Assembly (NCBI GenBank): GCA_002307905.1
Contig: DBUL01000011.1
Span: 15,068-21,285 of the forward strand
Length of the DNA stretch: 6,218 bases
Direction of reading: 5' to 3'
From: Rhizobiaceae bacterium UBA1291
GTDB lineage: Bacteria; Pseudomonadota; Alphaproteobacteria; Rhizobiales; Rhizobiaceae
The notes below the pieces were generated by a model. It did not search any database. It saw only the letters and a list, made by a program, of their open reading frames with translations, and was not told where the DNA came from. Below are positions 5,070 through 6,218 of the stretch, one piece after another. The stretch's first letter is position 1, and the number at the start of each line of letters is the position of its first letter. The position numbers and the translations under genes are program-made.

Positions 5070-5645
5070 CTATTCACCGCAAAATGTTCGGGCATTGCGG
5101 GTCCATTTTCCGTAGCCCGTTGCCACCAGATTGGAGATCACCCGGCAGACATATCTCTGCTGCGCCGGGTCATTGTTCGGCCCTGCATGGTATCTCGCCA
5201 CCGCCATCGTCCAGGTTTCGTGACGATCGTGCAGGTTGCGAAGAAAGCGCGCTGCATATTCCACATTGGCGCGCGGGTTGAACATGGCTTGCACCGAGGG
5301 GAAATTCTCCCCGTGGAAGTGCTGATTGATCTGCATGCAACCGACGTCGATCAATTTGGAGCCTTGCCGGCGCGCCTCGATGAAGGCATGCAGGGCCTCG
5401 GCTTCGCTATCGAAAAACATGGATTTCCCCTCCACGTTCATCGCGAAGGGCTGGAGTGATCCCTTCCGCCCCGTCTCCGTCAAACCAACAGAGTAGAGGA
5501 TCCCTTCCGGGATCGCGTATTTCGCTGCTGCTGCCTGGATCTCGCTTTCGCAAGCGCCTGCGGACGCAGCAGCCTCAGATATAGACGTGGTCAGGACGAG
5601 TAGCACCAGCCCCACCAGTGGCCGCCTGTACCGCACTCGTGTCAT
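5070..5645 (-). CDS. Secreted SLT-type lytic transglycosylase of the flagellar cluster
   Basis: A 191-residue protein from the ATG at 5645. MTRVRYRRPLVGLVLLVLTTSISEAAASA is a clear signal peptide (basic start, hydrophobic residues 9-20, cleavage likely near residues 25-29), so it acts in the periplasm. The rest is a lysozyme-like SLT domain: the likely catalytic Glu57 in SVGLTETGR, the core motif DVGCMQIN (100-107, equivalent of GLMQI), NPRANVEYAARFL (123-135) and AVARYHAG (148-155). Family enzymes cleave the MurNAc-GlcNAc bond and form 1,6-anhydroMurNAc. Four cysteines (32, 103, 167, 189) could make two disulfides. Between fliK and rem it probably opens peptidoglycan for the flagellar rod, a job done by FlgJ in enterics and SltF in Rhodobacter; this is inference. 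The start was chosen for GGGGAAG (5659-5653) and for the signal peptide. An ATG at 5666 lacks a ribosome-binding site. The start overlaps the fliK end by 71 bp. Length suits the small single-domain type. Confidence 0.87.
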   Translation of the reverse strand: MTRVRYRRPLVGLVLLVLTTSISEAAASAGACESEIQAAAAKYAIPEGILYSVGLTETGRKGSLQPFAMNVEGKSMFFDSEAEALHAFIEARRQGSKLIDVGCMQINQHFHGENFPSVQAMFNPRANVEYAARFLRNLHDRHETWTMAVARYHAGPNNDPAQQRYVCRVISNLVATGYGKWTRNARTFCGE

Positions 5646-6218
5646 CTGCCGTCTTCCCCGTACCATTGGCGCTATCAGTCTGCATCGTCGCCGTGCGGCG
5701 GTCTCCGCTTCCGTCTCCGCCCTGTGCATCACGCTGCGCCTGCTGGCCGGAAGACTGCCCCTGCGCATTGGCCTGGCTGCTGTCAGCCCGTTCCGCCGCG
5801 CCGGTGGCCATACTGACCTGGATCTGGTCGACCGCGAAACCATGTGCCCGCAGTGCCTTGAGCATGTCGCTCTGGTCGTCGCTCAACTGCTTGTAGGCCG
5901 CATGCGTCTCAACGGTGATCTGCACCGACAGTTCGTCGCCGCTCAGCCGAAGCGTTGCCGTGACATTGCCGAGCTCGATCGGACTCATCTGCAGCTTCAA
6001 GGTATTGACGACCTTGCCGGAACTCGACTGGCTGGCAGCATTGGCGAGTTCCGAGCCAGGCAGCATTGCGCTTGCCCACTCCCCATCACCCATCATGGCG
6101 GAGGTGATCGCGCCCGCATTGGTCGAGGCCGGCGCGATATAGCGGCGCGCGTCGAGGACAGCGACGGTCTGGCCGCCCTCCTTGGCCGAGCCAATATCAT
6201 ATTTGACTGTCTCGCCGT
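5575..6218 (-). CDS. fliK: Flagellar hook-length control protein FliK (formerly MotD in rhizobia), C-terminal part
   Basis: The frame is open from the right edge to the TGA at 5575 and gives 213 residues; the N-terminus is outside. The segment VVNTLKLQMSPIELGNVTATLRLSGDELSVQITVETHAAYKQLSDDQSDMLKALRAHGF and following (about visible residues 70-140) is the FliK C-terminal domain (Flg_hook): L-x-P-x-E-L-G-x-V with alternating beta strands and the closing L..AL...G motif. This domain contacts FlhB and switches export from hook to filament proteins, while the missing N-terminal part measures hook length. The final 70 residues are a low-complexity hydrophilic tail (Gln, Gly, Ser, Asp, Ala) ending HVYI. 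Forty residues before the first Met at 6096 are in frame (GETVKYDIGSAKEGGQTVAV...), showing that 6096 is not the start. In S. meliloti this gene was first named motD and later reassigned to fliK. It overlaps the transglycosylase start by 71 bp, implying one operon. Confidence 0.93.
   Translation of the reverse strand, partial: GETVKYDIGSAKEGGQTVAVLDARRYIAPASTNAGAITSAMMGDGEWASAMLPGSELANAASQSSSGKVVNTLKLQMSPIELGNVTATLRLSGDELSVQITVETHAAYKQLSDDQSDMLKALRAHGFAVDQIQVSMATGAAERADSSQANAQGQSSGQQAQRDAQGGDGSGDRRTATMQTDSANGTGKTADDTSAVQAATGGAGATRPDHVYI

Noticed and set aside
5067..5082. Hairpin over the transglycosylase stop codon (TTGC...GCAA)
   Set aside because: Only a 4-bp stem with an 8-base loop, within chance expectation, unlike the three longer stop-codon repeats.
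5067..5459. 130-codon plus-strand open frame opposite the transglycosylase
   Set aside because: Antisense to a gene with clear SLT motifs. It would lie on a hypothetical plus-strand transcript, but nothing in it looks like a protein family.
5646..5843. N-terminal extension of the transglycosylase frame up to an ATG at 5843
   Set aside because: The added 66 residues are Arg/Ala-rich shadow of fliK and would bury the signal peptide. The ATG at 5645 has a good ribosome-binding site and a proper leader.
1..6218. Mobile elements, CRISPR arrays, tRNA or rRNA genes, defence systems
   Set aside because: No transposase, direct-repeat array or RNA gene pattern was seen. The window is a continuous flagellar cluster with no sign of insertion.

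Overview
The window is part of a flagellar gene cluster from an alphaproteobacterium, most likely a Rhizobiales/Rhizobiaceae member (Rhizobium, Sinorhizobium, Agrobacterium or a close relative). Three things support this: the GC-rich coding sequence, the gene order fliK - lytic transglycosylase - rem - flgE - flgK - flgL - flaF (which I remember from Sinorhizobium meliloti), and the presence of Rem and FlaF, which are alphaproteobacterial flagellar regulators. The genus cannot be fixed from this sequence alone. All seven genes lie on the minus strand, so transcription runs from high to low coordinates.

Layout, in transcription order. The right edge (6218-5575) holds the C-terminal 213 residues of FliK, the hook-length control protein. 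A secreted SLT-type lytic transglycosylase (5645-5070) overlaps the fliK end by 71 bp. An AT-rich intergenic stretch (5069-4791) contains the apparent rem promoter and is the most interesting part of the window. Rem (4790-4119) is an OmpR-type transcription activator of motility genes whose receiver domain appears to carry Glu in place of the phosphoacceptor Asp. A 127-bp gap with two hairpins separates rem from flgE (3991-2789, hook). Then come flgK (2767-1310, first hook-filament junction protein), flgL (1306-245, second junction protein) and the first 69 codons of flaF (207 to the left edge).

How the genes work together: FliK sets hook length and switches the export apparatus from hook to filament substrates. 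The transglycosylase probably opens peptidoglycan for the rod. Rem turns on structural genes. FlgE forms the hook, FlgK and FlgL join hook to filament, and FlaF controls flagellin supply or secretion.

Main non-coding observation: the rem upstream region carries two perfect TTAA-N7-TTAA elements (4882-4896 and 4968-4982), the known binding motif of the cell-cycle regulator CtrA. Between them are two CTATAT -10-like hexamers on opposite strands, spaced almost symmetrically. The rem leader also has three GANTC (CcrM methylation) sites within 48 bp. This suggests that rem, and hence flagellum building, is tied to the cell cycle, possibly through a divergent promoter that also reads antisense toward the transglycosylase gene. 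Separately, three inverted repeats overlap the stop codons of rem, flgE and flgL.
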